Assembly (NCBI GenBank): GCA_028718565.1
Contig: JAQULO010000006.1
Location: 1 to 55,985 of the forward strand
DNA length: 55,985 bases
DNA from: Syntrophales bacterium
GTDB taxonomy: Bacteria > Desulfobacterota > Syntrophia > Syntrophales > UBA2210
Direction: 5' to 3'
Shown here: in pieces, positions 1 to 7,699 of the stretch
How positions within the stretch are numbered: the stretch's first letter is position 1
How the letters are laid out: each line of letters begins with the position of its first letter
Notes under the pieces: generated by a model
What the model saw: the letters and a program-made list of their open reading frames with translations, nothing else
Told to the model about the DNA's origin: nothing
The model's database searches: none
Made by a program: the position numbers and the translations under genes

Positions 1-129
1 CGTCAGCAAAACACGTTCCTTTATGAAGACCCTACAGAAGCGACCGCAGCATGTAAAAAAATACTTCAAGCATCCGGCGGTTGCATATGCAGCATGATGG
101 ATCTATTCAACCACCGGAGCAATACATAA
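1..129 (+). CDS. C-terminal fragment of an unidentified gene, cut by the window start
   Basis: Frame 1 is open from the first base to a TAA at 127-129, giving 42 residues that end in FNHRSNT. The stop directly abuts the ATG of the excisionase-like gene at 130, as expected for an upstream gene of the same integrated element. A second frame (from base 2) is open to about base 98 and could be the coding one instead. No domain can be recognised in so short a piece, so both the reading frame and the function are uncertain. Confidence 0.35.
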   Translation, partial: RQQNTFLYEDPTEATAACKKILQASGGCICSMMDLFNHRSNT

Positions 130-426
130 ATGGATTCTTTGGCTGATTGCCCCGACCTTCTCACGGTTAATGAAGTGGCGGAAATTCTCAGGCTAAAACC
201 GAACACTGTTTACAGTTTAAAGGAACTGAGGAAAACACACATCGGAAACGGACGGGCCATGCTTCGTTACAGAAAGATTGACCTGATCAGCTACATAAAT
301 GCAGGGGTGGAAGAGGAGGTAACGCTCGATGATAATCAAAAAACGGAAAGATACCCAAAAATGGGGCTACGCGATCTCGTTCCGTGGAAGGAGATTCAGG
401 AAGAGCGGATGGAACACGCGGGATGA
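130..426 (+). CDS. Excisionase-like helix-turn-helix DNA-binding protein
   Basis: This 98-residue protein has an N-terminal helix-turn-helix of the MerR-like/excisionase type (HTH_17 style): LTVNEVAEILRLKPNTVYSL at about residues 12-31, then a basic wing and a segment resembling the RYRKIDLISYI that ends such domains. Small proteins of this kind next to a tyrosine integrase usually steer recombination towards excision or regulate the integrase. The gene overlaps the integrase start by about 98 bases in another frame, and its last 30 or so residues look less constrained, so the overlap probably trimmed or extended its tail. The role is inferred from domain and neighbourhood; it could also be a simple transcriptional regulator of the element. 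Confidence 0.65.
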   Translation: MDSLADCPDLLTVNEVAEILRLKPNTVYSLKELRKTHIGNGRAMLRYRKIDLISYINAGVEEEVTLDDNQKTERYPKMGLRDLVPWKEIQEERMEHAG

Positions 427-1489
427 TGCCCATAAGGCAGGCGAAGAACTTCTCGGCAGACTTAGAAGAGAAATATCAATGGCTGAAAGGGGGCCTAGCC
501 TGTCGTTAGTCGAGGCAGTCAACGGGTTCATGAAATATTCGGCCCGAATCGGAAAATCTGAGAACAGGCTCCGGGGTCTGTATTCCAATTTTAAAAGCTT
601 CGTTCTCCCCTTCTTCACGGCAGAAAAGAGGCTGAAAGACATAACCCATAAGGACATTGAGACATTCATTGATCATCAGATGAAGCGGGACATATCAAAG
701 ACAACGATCAACCACTATGTGACTGACCTTAACGCCCTTCTGAACTGGGCGGTAAAAGAGGAATTGATTGGTTCTAATCCGATGATACGGGTGGTACGAA
801 AAAGAATACGACCGGAACGAGTTATCAAAAAGGGCTTCACACCGGATCAGATAAAAGTATGTGAGGCGGCGCTTGAAGGTGAAGAACAGCTCTTCTTTAG
901 GATTTTGCTGTTTACGGGCGCCAGACTCAAGGAAGCACTTTCCATATCATGGGATGACGTGGATTATGAGGGCAGAGAGATCATTTTAAGGGGAACCAAG
1001 ACGGAAGGGTCTCTAAGAGTAATTGCGATGTCTAACGGCCTTTATGGGACTCTCAAGGCCCTTGAGGATTACAGGATTAACACCCCTTGGATTTTTCATC
1101 ACCCGGACGGAAAGAGAATCTTGCGACGTGACAAGCTTTTCAAGAAGATCACGAAAAGAACAGGGATCAGGATCACGGCAAAAGACCTTCGTGATGTCTT
1201 TGCATCTACCATTGCAATGGGAAGTGAGAAAACAAGGCCCGATGTGCAGACAGTCAGCGACCTGCTCGGTCATACAAATCTTGCTACCACGAAGAAGTAT
1301 CTCTACTCCTTAAAGGAGAATCGGAGGGCTGCGGTCAGCGTTTTGGATGACGTTTTCACGGAAGGAAATGACACGAAAAGTGACACGGAAAACGAAAAGG
1401 ACTTAGGAGGGTTCCTAAGTCCTTGTTTTTATGGTGGCGGTGCCCCGGATCGAACGGGGGACACTACGGATATGAGCCGTATGCTCTAA
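329..1489 (+). CDS. Tyrosine recombinase / integrase of an integrative element
   Basis: This 386-residue site-specific recombinase has an N-terminal SAM-like core-binding domain (about residues 60-150) and a C-terminal catalytic domain. Visible catalytic elements are the first arginine in FTGARLKEALSISWDDVD, the box-II segment AKDLRDVFAST, LLGHTNLATT and a tyrosine in the following TTKKYLYS. The first histidine of the usual HxxR motif is lysine here (KDLR). The start is fixed by a strong ribosome site, GAGGAGGT at 313-320. The gene runs into tRNA-Met: its last 19 or so codons, including the TAA at 1487-1489, are the antisense of the tRNA 3' half, and a perfect hairpin terminator lies inside its 3' end. 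It therefore most likely catalyses integration into this tRNA. The rest of the element lies to the left, outside the window. Confidence 0.9.
   Translation: MIIKKRKDTQKWGYAISFRGRRFRKSGWNTRDDAHKAGEELLGRLRREISMAERGPSLSLVEAVNGFMKYSARIGKSENRLRGLYSNFKSFVLPFFTAEKRLKDITHKDIETFIDHQMKRDISKTTINHYVTDLNALLNWAVKEELIGSNPMIRVVRKRIRPERVIKKGFTPDQIKVCEAALEGEEQLFFRILLFTGARLKEALSISWDDVDYEGREIILRGTKTEGSLRVIAMSNGLYGTLKALEDYRINTPWIFHHPDGKRILRRDKLFKKITKRTGIRITAKDLRDVFASTIAMGSEKTRPDVQTVSDLLGHTNLATTKKYLYSLKENRRAAVSVLDDVFTEGNDTKSDTENEKDLGGFLSPCFYGGGAPDRTGDTTDMSRML
1397..1430. terminator. Bidirectional intrinsic terminator inside the integrase 3' end
   Basis: A perfect 12-bp stem (arms 1397-1408 and 1413-1424, loop GGGT) is followed by GTTTTT on the plus strand. 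Read on the minus strand it is followed by TTTTCGTTTT, so it would also end the tRNA-Met transcript about 8 bases after CCA. It lies within the integrase coding region. Confidence 0.8.
1432..1489. other. Probable attachment site junction (tRNA-Met 3' end)
   Basis: The 3' half of tRNA-Met, including CCA, is shared between the tRNA and the end of the integrase reading frame. tRNA 3' ends are classical attachment sites for tyrosine integrases, and integration restores the tRNA. The crossover core probably lies in this interval. The second copy of the repeat should lie beyond the left edge of the window and cannot be seen. Confidence 0.6.
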
Positions 1490-1508
1490 CCATCTGAGCT
1501 ACACCGCC
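1432..1508 (-). tRNA. tRNA-Met (CAT), elongator type
   Basis: The reverse strand folds into a complete cloverleaf: acceptor stem GGCGGTG/CACCGCC, D-arm AGCTCAGATGGTTAGAGC, anticodon loop CTCATAT with CAT at 1472-1474, and a T-arm containing GTTCGATCC. CCA is encoded (1432-1434). The anticodon stem lacks the three G:C pairs of an initiator, and position 1:72 is paired, so this is the elongator. The loop sequence is against the tRNA-Ile2 (CAT) alternative. A plausible promoter lies upstream, and the terminator at 1397-1430 is downstream. Confidence 0.95.
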
Positions 1509-1527
1509 TCTGTGAAATTGCGACGTA

Positions 1528-1556
1528 CTCCTACCCCATCTTTACACGCGTGTCAA
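1528..1556 (-). promoter_or_regulatory. Candidate sigma-70 promoter of tRNA-Met
   Basis: On the minus strand TTGACA (1551-1556) is followed by a 17-base spacer and TAGGAG (1528-1533). The -35 box is perfect and the -10 weak. It sits 20 bases before the tRNA 5' end, and the -35 box overlaps the stop codon of the upstream gene. The tRNA-Thr promoter at the other end of the window has a similar layout. Confidence 0.5.
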
Positions 1557-3253
1557 GGGGCTTGTTCGGCCTCTAGGTCGTAAGCCACTATCGCGCTCCT
1601 TGTCATGGCCGTCCCAAGTCCTACGGCAAGGACGACCTCGTCTCTACCATCATTATCTATATCCTTGATCTGGTAATCGGCGACGTATCCCTGGATCTTC
1701 TTTGTCTTCCAGTTCTCGGCCAAACCCAGCCCGTCCCACTCAAGATCGTATACCTCACTGCTCGTGAAGATCCGCACGTTCTTGAATACCCTCCCTGTGG
1801 GGGACAGGTTTTTGATGACAACCATCTCCCTCTTTCCATCCCCATCGGTGTCGTATGAAAGGATCCGCCCCTTGACATATACGCTGGCATCGGTCTCCTC
1901 GCCGTCTGTATCGGCTGGCTGTCTTATAAAGTCGAGCTTATTGTTGCTGCCCCCGAACACATCATCGCTTCTCCATATAAGATCATCGCTCCCGCCGATG
2001 ATCTGGATCTTTGAGAGGGGCGTTTTAGTCTTTCGAAAGATGTTGATATGATCGTATTCATCAAGGGCGAGGACTCGTTCGGTATCCCCGTCGACCTTTG
2101 CGACCAGCACTCCAAAGACCGACAATCCCCTGGGTACGAACATCTCCTTCCCCTCTCTATAGGTGTTATTCTCCCATACGACCTCGTAAATCGGACCTGA
2201 GAAGGGGTGGCCTCCGACCACCAGTTCCTGTCCCATCAGGACGGGGCCCTCATCCGTGTTAATAACCCTAAAAAACCACTCCAGATCGGAAGCGATCTTC
2301 ACAAATTTCCCATCCCGGAACTCCATAACGAAGGAGGTGGGACTGTCCTTCGTAAAATTCGTCACGATAATCTCCGCGATCCCGTTGCCGTTTATATCTG
2401 CAACGTCCACGGCAAGGTACTGGTCATGGAATCCCCCCGACAGCTTATTGCGCAGCACGAAGGCTGTTTCAGTTTTCTGATAGATCATTACCGTGTTGCG
2501 GTCAATTACGACAACTTCGTTCTTCTTGTCACCATCCACATCCCCTATATCCATCCCCTTGAAGGTCTTCTTGTACTGCGGGCTTATCCAGAACCCCTTT
2601 TGGGCAAGCGGGTTGGCGTCCGTTATAAAGTCGGGATTGAGATTGGTCGCAGAGGTAAAAGTGCCCCGCTTGGCCTGTATAACCTTGCCCTCATCCGTGC
2701 CCGGTAAAGGGATGTCGGGAGAACGAACCTGTCCGGTCGGCGGCAGGGTCGCGGCCTCGGTAACCGGAGGAGTTATCCCAAGAACATGGTACTGTATCTT
2801 TTGCGCAAAATCGGTTATCCGGGGTATAACATCATCCATCCCCCGACACTGTTCAAAAACACCCACCGTCGTTTTATAGGTGGACACATCGAGGAGTTTC
2901 GCGTCAAGGCTTATGCTGTTGCCGATCTTCGTTATACTTCCCCATACCGCGTAATCGAGGTTCAGCCTCTTGCCGAGGCCGTAGACATCAGCAGCTGTCG
3001 GCTCCTTCCCTTCTAATTTTTCCAGGGCCTCCTTGACCTCCTGTTTGGCGCTGACGCGTATCCCGTCGCCCACAGAGAGACGGGAGATCAACATATCCCA
3101 TATACCGTCCCGTACATAATTTATGTCCTCAGAGCTATGTACCGAAAAGGGGAGAACCGCCACCCTTTTCGCCTGGTTCTTTGCCTCCTCAGCCCAGACC
3201 AGTCCGGAAAAAATGACACCTAAGATACAGAAAAAAAACACAAACCTCTTCAT
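1553..3253 (-). CDS. Secreted FG-GAP/VCBS repeat protein with N-terminal TolB/CsgG-like domain
   Basis: This 566-residue exported protein has a signal peptide at residues 1-21 (hydrophobic core FVFFFCILGVIFSGLVWA). Residues 25-160 resemble the TolB/CsgG-like N-terminal fold found in envelope lipoproteins (VAVLPFSVHSSEDINYV, LISRLSVGDGIRV, then a GxxxLDYAVWGSITKIG strand). The C-terminal half carries acidic FG-GAP/VCBS-type repeats: DIGDVDGDKKNEVVV, VDVADINGNGIAEIIV, DTDGDGKREMVV and IKDIDNDGRDEVVL. Such DxDxDG loops usually bind calcium and build a beta-propeller. It probably acts in the periplasm or at the cell surface; the ligand is unknown. It stands alone between tRNA-Met and endonuclease IV, with only 21 bases separating it from the latter. 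Confidence 0.75.
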   Translation of the reverse strand: MKRFVFFFCILGVIFSGLVWAEEAKNQAKRVAVLPFSVHSSEDINYVRDGIWDMLISRLSVGDGIRVSAKQEVKEALEKLEGKEPTAADVYGLGKRLNLDYAVWGSITKIGNSISLDAKLLDVSTYKTTVGVFEQCRGMDDVIPRITDFAQKIQYHVLGITPPVTEAATLPPTGQVRSPDIPLPGTDEGKVIQAKRGTFTSATNLNPDFITDANPLAQKGFWISPQYKKTFKGMDIGDVDGDKKNEVVVIDRNTVMIYQKTETAFVLRNKLSGGFHDQYLAVDVADINGNGIAEIIVTNFTKDSPTSFVMEFRDGKFVKIASDLEWFFRVINTDEGPVLMGQELVVGGHPFSGPIYEVVWENNTYREGKEMFVPRGLSVFGVLVAKVDGDTERVLALDEYDHINIFRKTKTPLSKIQIIGGSDDLIWRSDDVFGGSNNKLDFIRQPADTDGEETDASVYVKGRILSYDTDGDGKREMVVIKNLSPTGRVFKNVRIFTSSEVYDLEWDGLGLAENWKTKKIQGYVADYQIKDIDNDGRDEVVLAVGLGTAMTRSAIVAYDLEAEQAP

Positions 3254-3274
3254 TCCAATCTCCTTTACATTTGG

Positions 3275-4126
3275 TTAAGCAAAACTTTTGAGCAGTCGAA
3301 TATTTTCAATATCACCAGGGGTTTCTATAATCTTTGGAACACCAGTGAGAGATGTATCCCGCATCACCAGTCTGAAAAGTCCCTCTCCAATCATCCCCTC
3401 TCCAATGTTCTCGTGCCGGTCCACCCGGGAACCCATTTCCCTTTTTGAATCATTCAGGTGAATAACCCTCAGCTTCTCCCTGCCTATTGTATCATCAATA
3501 CTTCTAAAAAAATCAAGATAGTCCTGCTTCGTCCGAAGGTTGTATCCTGCCACAAACATATGGCACGTATCAAGACAAAATACCAGACGGGATTTTTCCT
3601 TCACCCGCTCGATAATATGGGCGATTTGCTCAAGACTCCCCCCGAGGGCGGTCCCCTGTCCCGCTGTCGTCTCCAGGGCTATTTTTACTTTTACCCCCGC
3701 GGTATCGGTGTGGACGCGGTCGAGTGCGTCGATTATCCTGCCAAGCCCCCATGCCTCGCCGCATCCCTTATGAAAACCGGGATGGACGACCAGATAGTCA
3801 ATGCCGAGCTGTTCACACCGGAGGATCTCCTGTACCATGGCATCCAGGGATTTCGTATATATCTCTTCGTCGGGCGAAGCGAGATTGATCAGATAACCGG
3901 CATGGGAGATAACAGGATCGATCCCCGTTTGTTCTCTCACCTCCCGGAACAGCTGTGTCTGGGATTCCTTAAGGAACCGCTCCCCCCATTGGTTCGAACT
4001 CTTGGTGAACAGTTGGACCGTCGTACACCCAAGAGCTTGTCCCCTGAGGAGCGCCTTCTCAAGGCCGCCCGCGATGGATATATGCGCCCCTAGGAGGGGC
4101 TGTGCCAGAACCGTCTGCTTATCCAT
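3275..4126 (-). CDS. nfo: Deoxyribonuclease IV (endonuclease IV)
   Basis: This 283-residue AP endonuclease cleaves DNA 5' to abasic sites in base-excision repair through a tri-zinc TIM barrel. Family signatures are clear: LLGAHISIAGGLEKAL near the N-terminus, VVHPGFHKG, LDTCHMFVAGYNL and HLNDSKREMGSRVDRHENIG, which supply the zinc-binding His, Asp and Glu residues. The length matches the E. coli enzyme (285). An in-frame ATG lies 11 codons upstream, but the ATG at 4126 has GGAGGG nearby and gives the family's usual N-terminus, so it is preferred. The gene precedes the VCBS gene on the same strand and may be co-transcribed with it. Confidence 0.95.
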   Translation of the reverse strand: MDKQTVLAQPLLGAHISIAGGLEKALLRGQALGCTTVQLFTKSSNQWGERFLKESQTQLFREVREQTGIDPVISHAGYLINLASPDEEIYTKSLDAMVQEILRCEQLGIDYLVVHPGFHKGCGEAWGLGRIIDALDRVHTDTAGVKVKIALETTAGQGTALGGSLEQIAHIIERVKEKSRLVFCLDTCHMFVAGYNLRTKQDYLDFFRSIDDTIGREKLRVIHLNDSKREMGSRVDRHENIGEGMIGEGLFRLVMRDTSLTGVPKIIETPGDIENIRLLKSFA

Positions 4127-4201
4127 GCCTGTCTCCCTCCGGAGCGCAACGCCACACAATCATCCACCGGCTCAGTCAATGACATGGCAATCGTTAGCAG
4201 T

Positions 4202-5692
4202 CTATAATTTCGGTACAGCGAAATCGATGACATTGACGATGATGGATTGGTTGTAAAGACCGATGAGAATGATTGCCGCGGCCACGATATAGGTGGGGAT
4301 CAGCATACTCAGGGGTGCCTCACTCACCAACGAGCCCTCCTCATGGGCGTGCCCCGACCCGGAGGCACCAAAATCGTAGTAGCCGGTCTCAATGATCCTG
4401 AAGAACAGGACGATATTGACCAGACTGGAAAAGAGGAGCGCGATCACAAAAGTCCAGTTTCCGGCCATGACGGACCCCTGAATCAGATACCACTTGCTGA
4501 AAAAGCCGCAGGTGGGCGGTACGCCTATGACCGACAGGGCCACAACGAGGAAGGCGGCCGTGGTGAACGGCATCTTTTTGAATATATTTTTGAAGGCCGA
4601 AATATCGTGACTCTTCATCTTATAGGTCAGGATACCGGCCACGGCAAAGAGGCCGAGTGTCATCACTACATCGTTCATAACGTGCAGGATTGCTCCTTTG
4701 ATCGCTACGGCGTTGGCTACACCCACGCCGCCAACCATATAGCCGACTTCGGCTATCACGACATAGCACAGCATCCGCTTGAAGTCTCTCTGGGCCAGGG
4801 CCATCACCGCCCCAAAAAAGATGGCTATGATTCCGGCATACAGCATGATCTTCGTCACGGGCAGGAGGTCTATGGAGAAATAGGGCCTGAAGACGGTGAA
4901 CATGACCCTGAGCATGATATAGATGGCAACCTTGGTCATCAGTGGCGCTATCAAGGCGCTGGCGGCTGAAGGAGCCTTGGTATAGGCATCGGGCAACCAC
5001 ATATGCAGGGGGAAAAGGGCCATCTTGAGGGCTATCCCTACCATAAAGAAGGCAAAGGCGACAAGTATCACCTTGGACCCGTAAAGTCCGGGCAGGATCT
5101 CGGCCAGATCCGCCATATTCAGAGAACCGGTGACCATGTAAAGATACCCGACGCCGAGGAGATAGAAGCAGGCCCCGATGGTGCCCAGGATAAGATATCG
5201 GAAGGCGGCAAAGGGGGCTCCCTCCTCTCCCGTCGCTATCAGGGCATACCCGGACAGGGATGCTATCTCGAGAAACACGTAGAGGTTGAACACGTCCCCC
5301 GTGATGACGATCCCCAAAAATCCCGTCACCTGCAGAAGAAAGAGGGTGTAAAAATAGACCGTCCTGTCAGGCAGTTCCGCCTCAAGGCTCTTCTTGGAGT
5401 ATATCGCAACGAGCAGAGAGGCGCCGGTTATCAGGACCAGCATCATGGCGTTCAGGTGGTCAATCACATACTCAATGCCCCAGGGCGGGAGCCAGTTGCC
5501 CAGGTAATAGTGAATGACCCCTTCGTGTATAACGGTGTTCAACACCAGGACCGAGCAGAGGGTAACGATCAGGAGGACAAGGATAACCCAGGGGTAGCAC
5601 AGGTCCTTTCTCAACCAACCGATCAGCGGCGTGGCAACCGCGGACATCAGCGATATGACAACGATCAGGACGGGGGCTTGTTCTATAATCAT
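4202..5692 (-). CDS. mrpD: Mrp-type Na+/H+ antiporter subunit D (NuoN/NuoM-like)
   Basis: This 496-residue, roughly 14-helix membrane protein belongs to the proton-conducting family shared by complex I NuoL/M/N and MrpA/D. The core motif HMWLPDAYTKAPSAASALIA is intact, including the helix with the conserved lysine in LMTKVAIYIMLR, and the EIASLSGYALIATG segment carries the conserved glutamate helix. In Mrp and Mbh complexes this subunit forms one of the ion channels. The start ATG overlaps the mrpC stop by 4 bases, so the two are translationally coupled. It is the last gene of the cluster and is followed by nfo after about 75 bases. Confidence 0.9.
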   Translation of the reverse strand: MIIEQAPVLIVVISLMSAVATPLIGWLRKDLCYPWVILVLLIVTLCSVLVLNTVIHEGVIHYYLGNWLPPWGIEYVIDHLNAMMLVLITGASLLVAIYSKKSLEAELPDRTVYFYTLFLLQVTGFLGIVITGDVFNLYVFLEIASLSGYALIATGEEGAPFAAFRYLILGTIGACFYLLGVGYLYMVTGSLNMADLAEILPGLYGSKVILVAFAFFMVGIALKMALFPLHMWLPDAYTKAPSAASALIAPLMTKVAIYIMLRVMFTVFRPYFSIDLLPVTKIMLYAGIIAIFFGAVMALAQRDFKRMLCYVVIAEVGYMVGGVGVANAVAIKGAILHVMNDVVMTLGLFAVAGILTYKMKSHDISAFKNIFKKMPFTTAAFLVVALSVIGVPPTCGFFSKWYLIQGSVMAGNWTFVIALLFSSLVNIVLFFRIIETGYYDFGASGSGHAHEEGSLVSEAPLSMLIPTYIVAAAIILIGLYNQSIIVNVIDFAVPKL

Positions 5693-6069
5693 CTGATTGC
5701 CTTTAGTATCTCATCCTCTTCCAGGGTATGGTATTTCCGGTACATCATGATGGCGATGGCCAGGGCAACACCCAGCGTCGCTATGGAGACGACAATCGCC
5801 GTCAGCATCAGGACATGCGGCAGGGGATTCAGGTACTGGGCGACCTGTATGGCATGTTCACCATGCGCGTCCGCGTGTGTCAGGATCGGCAGGTCAGCCC
5901 CCCCCTTCTTATAGGCGATGGAGACGAAAAAGAGAATGATCGCCGTCTGAAAGATATTCATCCCGATGATCTTTTTGATCAGGTTGCTCTTGGCTATCAT
6001 CGCATAGAAACCTACCATCATAAGGATGATATATATCCAGTAGTTGTACTTCGCCATGATAAAGTCCAT
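5689..6069 (-). CDS. mrpC: Mrp-type antiporter subunit C (NuoK-like)
   Basis: This 126-residue protein has three transmembrane helices and is homologous to NuoK: YIILMMVGFYAMIAKSNLIK, then IGMNIFQTAIILFFV, then LMLTAIVVSIATLGVALAIA. The KKIIGMNIFQTAI segment is typical of MrpC. Between helices 2 and 3 is a loop that is longer than usual and rich in His, Ala and Asp (ADAHGEHAIQV). Ribosome site AGGGAGA lies before the ATG at 6069. It overlaps mrpD by 4 bases. Confidence 0.9.
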   Translation of the reverse strand: MDFIMAKYNYWIYIILMMVGFYAMIAKSNLIKKIIGMNIFQTAIILFFVSIAYKKGGADLPILTHADAHGEHAIQVAQYLNPLPHVLMLTAIVVSIATLGVALAIAIMMYRKYHTLEEDEILKAIR

Positions 6070-6081
6070 CGACTGTTCTCC

Positions 6082-6372
6082 CTACCGTCTGGCCTTCCTG
6101 ACCCCGCCACGTCTTCTCAACAATAAGATACACGCCATGCCCGCCGTGAATATGACCGTTGTTTCGCCGAGGGTGTCATACCCCCGGTAGTCGGCGAGGA
6201 CGGACGTGACCATATTCGACGTCGCCGTTTCTATCTCGGTATTCGTGATATACCGGGGCGACACATGAATGCTGGCCGGCGAATTGGGATCACCCCAGTC
6301 GGGCATGTCAATGGTGCCGTACATAAGAAAGGCCCCCGCAATTATCGACACAATCAGGCCCAGGGTCTTCAA
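6082..6372 (-). CDS. MbhE-like small antiporter subunit (MrpA C-terminal domain homologue)
   Basis: This 96-residue protein starts at a TTG codon (6372) that overlaps the previous stop as TTGA; GGAGG lies 8 bases upstream of the TTG. It has one hydrophobic helix at the N-terminus (LGLIVSIIAGAFLMYGTID), a soluble segment with YITNTEIETATSNMVTSVLA and DYRGYDTLGETTV, then a second helix ending in a basic tail (RRRGGVRKARR). The DYRGYDTLGE motif is characteristic of the MbhE/MrpA C-terminal unit. In canonical Mrp systems it is part of MrpA; here it is a separate gene, as in the Mbh membrane-bound hydrogenases. Confidence 0.85.
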   Translation of the reverse strand: MKTLGLIVSIIAGAFLMYGTIDMPDWGDPNSPASIHVSPRYITNTEIETATSNMVTSVLADYRGYDTLGETTVIFTAGMACILLLRRRGGVRKARR

Positions 6373-6614
6373 TCTTTTGTCCTCCTTGTCGTCTTCAGCA
6401 CGGCGGCAACCAGGAGGATGGTTCCTATCCCCGCGCTCACCGATGCCTCCGTAAAGGCGACATCGACGGCGCCGAGTTGCGCCCACATAAGACACATAAA
6501 GAAGCTGTACGCACCGAGGATCATAACCGCGCTCAGAAGATCCCTGACGGTTATCGCCGCGATGGCGCACATAACCACAAATAACTGAATAATAATATCA
6601 AAGGGTATGTTCAT
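6369..6614 (-). CDS. MbhD-like small antiporter subunit (DUF4040; MrpA C-terminal region)
   Basis: This 81-residue protein is almost entirely hydrophobic (three helices): FDIIIQLFVVMCAIAAITV, LLSAVMILGAYSFFMCLMW and ASVSAGIGTILLVAAVL. The segment LGAVDVAFTEASVSAGIGT is the hallmark of the MbhD/DUF4040 unit, including the conserved glutamate. The ATG at 6614 overlaps the mrpG stop (ATGA) and is preferred over an in-frame codon eight residues upstream. In Mrp complexes this segment joins the lateral ion path to the quinone-module-like part; here it is a stand-alone gene. Confidence 0.85.
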   Translation of the reverse strand: MNIPFDIIIQLFVVMCAIAAITVRDLLSAVMILGAYSFFMCLMWAQLGAVDVAFTEASVSAGIGTILLVAAVLKTTRRTKD

Positions 6615-6928
6615 TGTCGTTCTTCCCCTTTTACCCACGGTTTGAGTCCATGCCGTATCCCCGCCCTGGAAATGGCGTGCGTTGCCGTCGGCTGGGCCAG
6701 AAACATGAACACCGCGATAACCACGATCTTCATGGCGGTAAGGGACAATCCTTCATGGATTGCAAACCCGATCAGGCACAGGAAAACGGCCAGCGTATCG
6801 CCCTTCCCCGTGGCGTGGAGCCGCGTAAAGAAATCGGGGAAACGCAGAAGCCCGATCGTCGCGGTCGCGAAAAAGAACAGGCCACCAAGAAGGCACACTA
6901 CCGAAAGAGCAGCTATTATATATCCCAT
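6611..6928 (-). CDS. mrpG: Mrp-type antiporter subunit G
   Basis: This 105-residue protein has three predicted transmembrane helices. The family motif GLLRFPDFFTRLHATGKGDTLA is present (residues about 26-47), followed by a helix with IAVFMFLAQPTATHAISRAG, also typical of MrpG/MnhG. The C-terminal tail is basic and cytoplasmic. Its stop codon overlaps the ATG of the MbhD-like gene, and the spacing to mrpF is 4 bases, so it is embedded in a translationally coupled operon. Confidence 0.92.
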   Translation of the reverse strand: MGYIIAALSVVCLLGGLFFFATATIGLLRFPDFFTRLHATGKGDTLAVFLCLIGFAIHEGLSLTAMKIVVIAVFMFLAQPTATHAISRAGIRHGLKPWVKGEERQ

Positions 6929-6932
6929 ATTT

Positions 6933-7193
6933 CTACCGTTCCATTTCCAGGTATTTTGCCGCGGCGATACACCCGATGAAATTCAGGAGGGCGTACACCA
7001 TGCTGATATCGATAAACATATCAACCCGGTTGTACACATAGCCCAGGACAAGGAGTATGATCAAGGTCTTGGTGCCGACAGCGGAGATGGCGGCTATCCT
7101 GTTGAACACCCCCGGACCGAATATAACCCGGTAGAGCACCAGAAAAACAAGGAGGCACAGACCGAGGCCGACCGCAACAAAAAATTCATTCAT
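6933..7193 (-). CDS. mrpF: Mrp-type antiporter subunit F
   Basis: This 86-residue protein has three helices and the MrpF/MnhF pattern: LVLYRVIFGPGVFNRIAAIS, VGTKTLIILLVLGYVY and a final helix ALLNFIGCIAAAKYLEMER. The ATG at 7193 is preceded by GGGG at a suitable distance; an in-frame TTG four codons upstream is a less likely start. In Mrp complexes F packs with G and the MrpA C-terminal segments. Confidence 0.9.
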   Translation of the reverse strand: MNEFFVAVGLGLCLLVFLVLYRVIFGPGVFNRIAAISAVGTKTLIILLVLGYVYNRVDMFIDISMVYALLNFIGCIAAAKYLEMER

Positions 7194-7216
7194 ATGGAAC
7201 CCCAAACGTCAGTAAT

Positions 7217-7699
7217 CTACCCGTTATCTTCCAACTCTCCGTTTAGCTTGTCATCCCCAGGCAGTATTCCGCCTGTCGATATATCAAAAAATATGGAGTA
7301 CATGATCGCCATGACCGTGAACCCGACGCCCAGCTCAACACCCAGTATCCCCAGAGACCGGGCATGCGCGGGTTCGACATGCAGGATGACGGACAGCTGA
7401 CCGTAGTCGAGATAATTTCCGCCGAGAAGGAGACAGGTGAGCCCGATCCCCGCATAAATCAGGACGCCAACGCTCCCCATCAGGAGGACAACGTTTTCTG
7501 GAAACCGCCTCTTTACCTCGTCATAGCCGTGGGTTATCAGGAGCAGAGCCATACTTGCACCCAGGATAACACCCCCCTGAAACCCTCCCCCCGGGCTGTA
7601 GTGGCCATGCATGATAACGTACAGGGCGTACAGCTGTATAAAGGGAACAAAAATTCTCGCAATTGTCTTTATGATAATGTCATCGCTACTGGCAATCAT
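7217..7699 (-). CDS. mrpB: Mrp-type antiporter subunit B (MnhB family)
   Basis: This 160-residue protein has four transmembrane helices. The MnhB signature YVIMHGHYSPGGGFQGGVIL is unmistakable, followed by a second helix pair (LLMGSVGVLIYAGIGLTCLL) and a last helix with ELGVGFTVMAIMYSIFFDI. It begins one base after the mrpE stop. In most Mbh and Mrp clusters the MnhB gene sits after the MrpA-derived genes; here it directly follows mrpE, so the order is rearranged. Confidence 0.92.
   Translation of the reverse strand: MIASSDDIIIKTIARIFVPFIQLYALYVIMHGHYSPGGGFQGGVILGASMALLLITHGYDEVKRRFPENVVLLMGSVGVLIYAGIGLTCLLLGGNYLDYGQLSVILHVEPAHARSLGILGVELGVGFTVMAIMYSIFFDISTGGILPGDDKLNGELEDNG

Noticed and set aside
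2207-2707. 166-codon open frame on the plus strand
   Set aside because: It lies opposite the VCBS repeat protein, has no ribosome site of note and reads like the antisense of a strongly coding frame.
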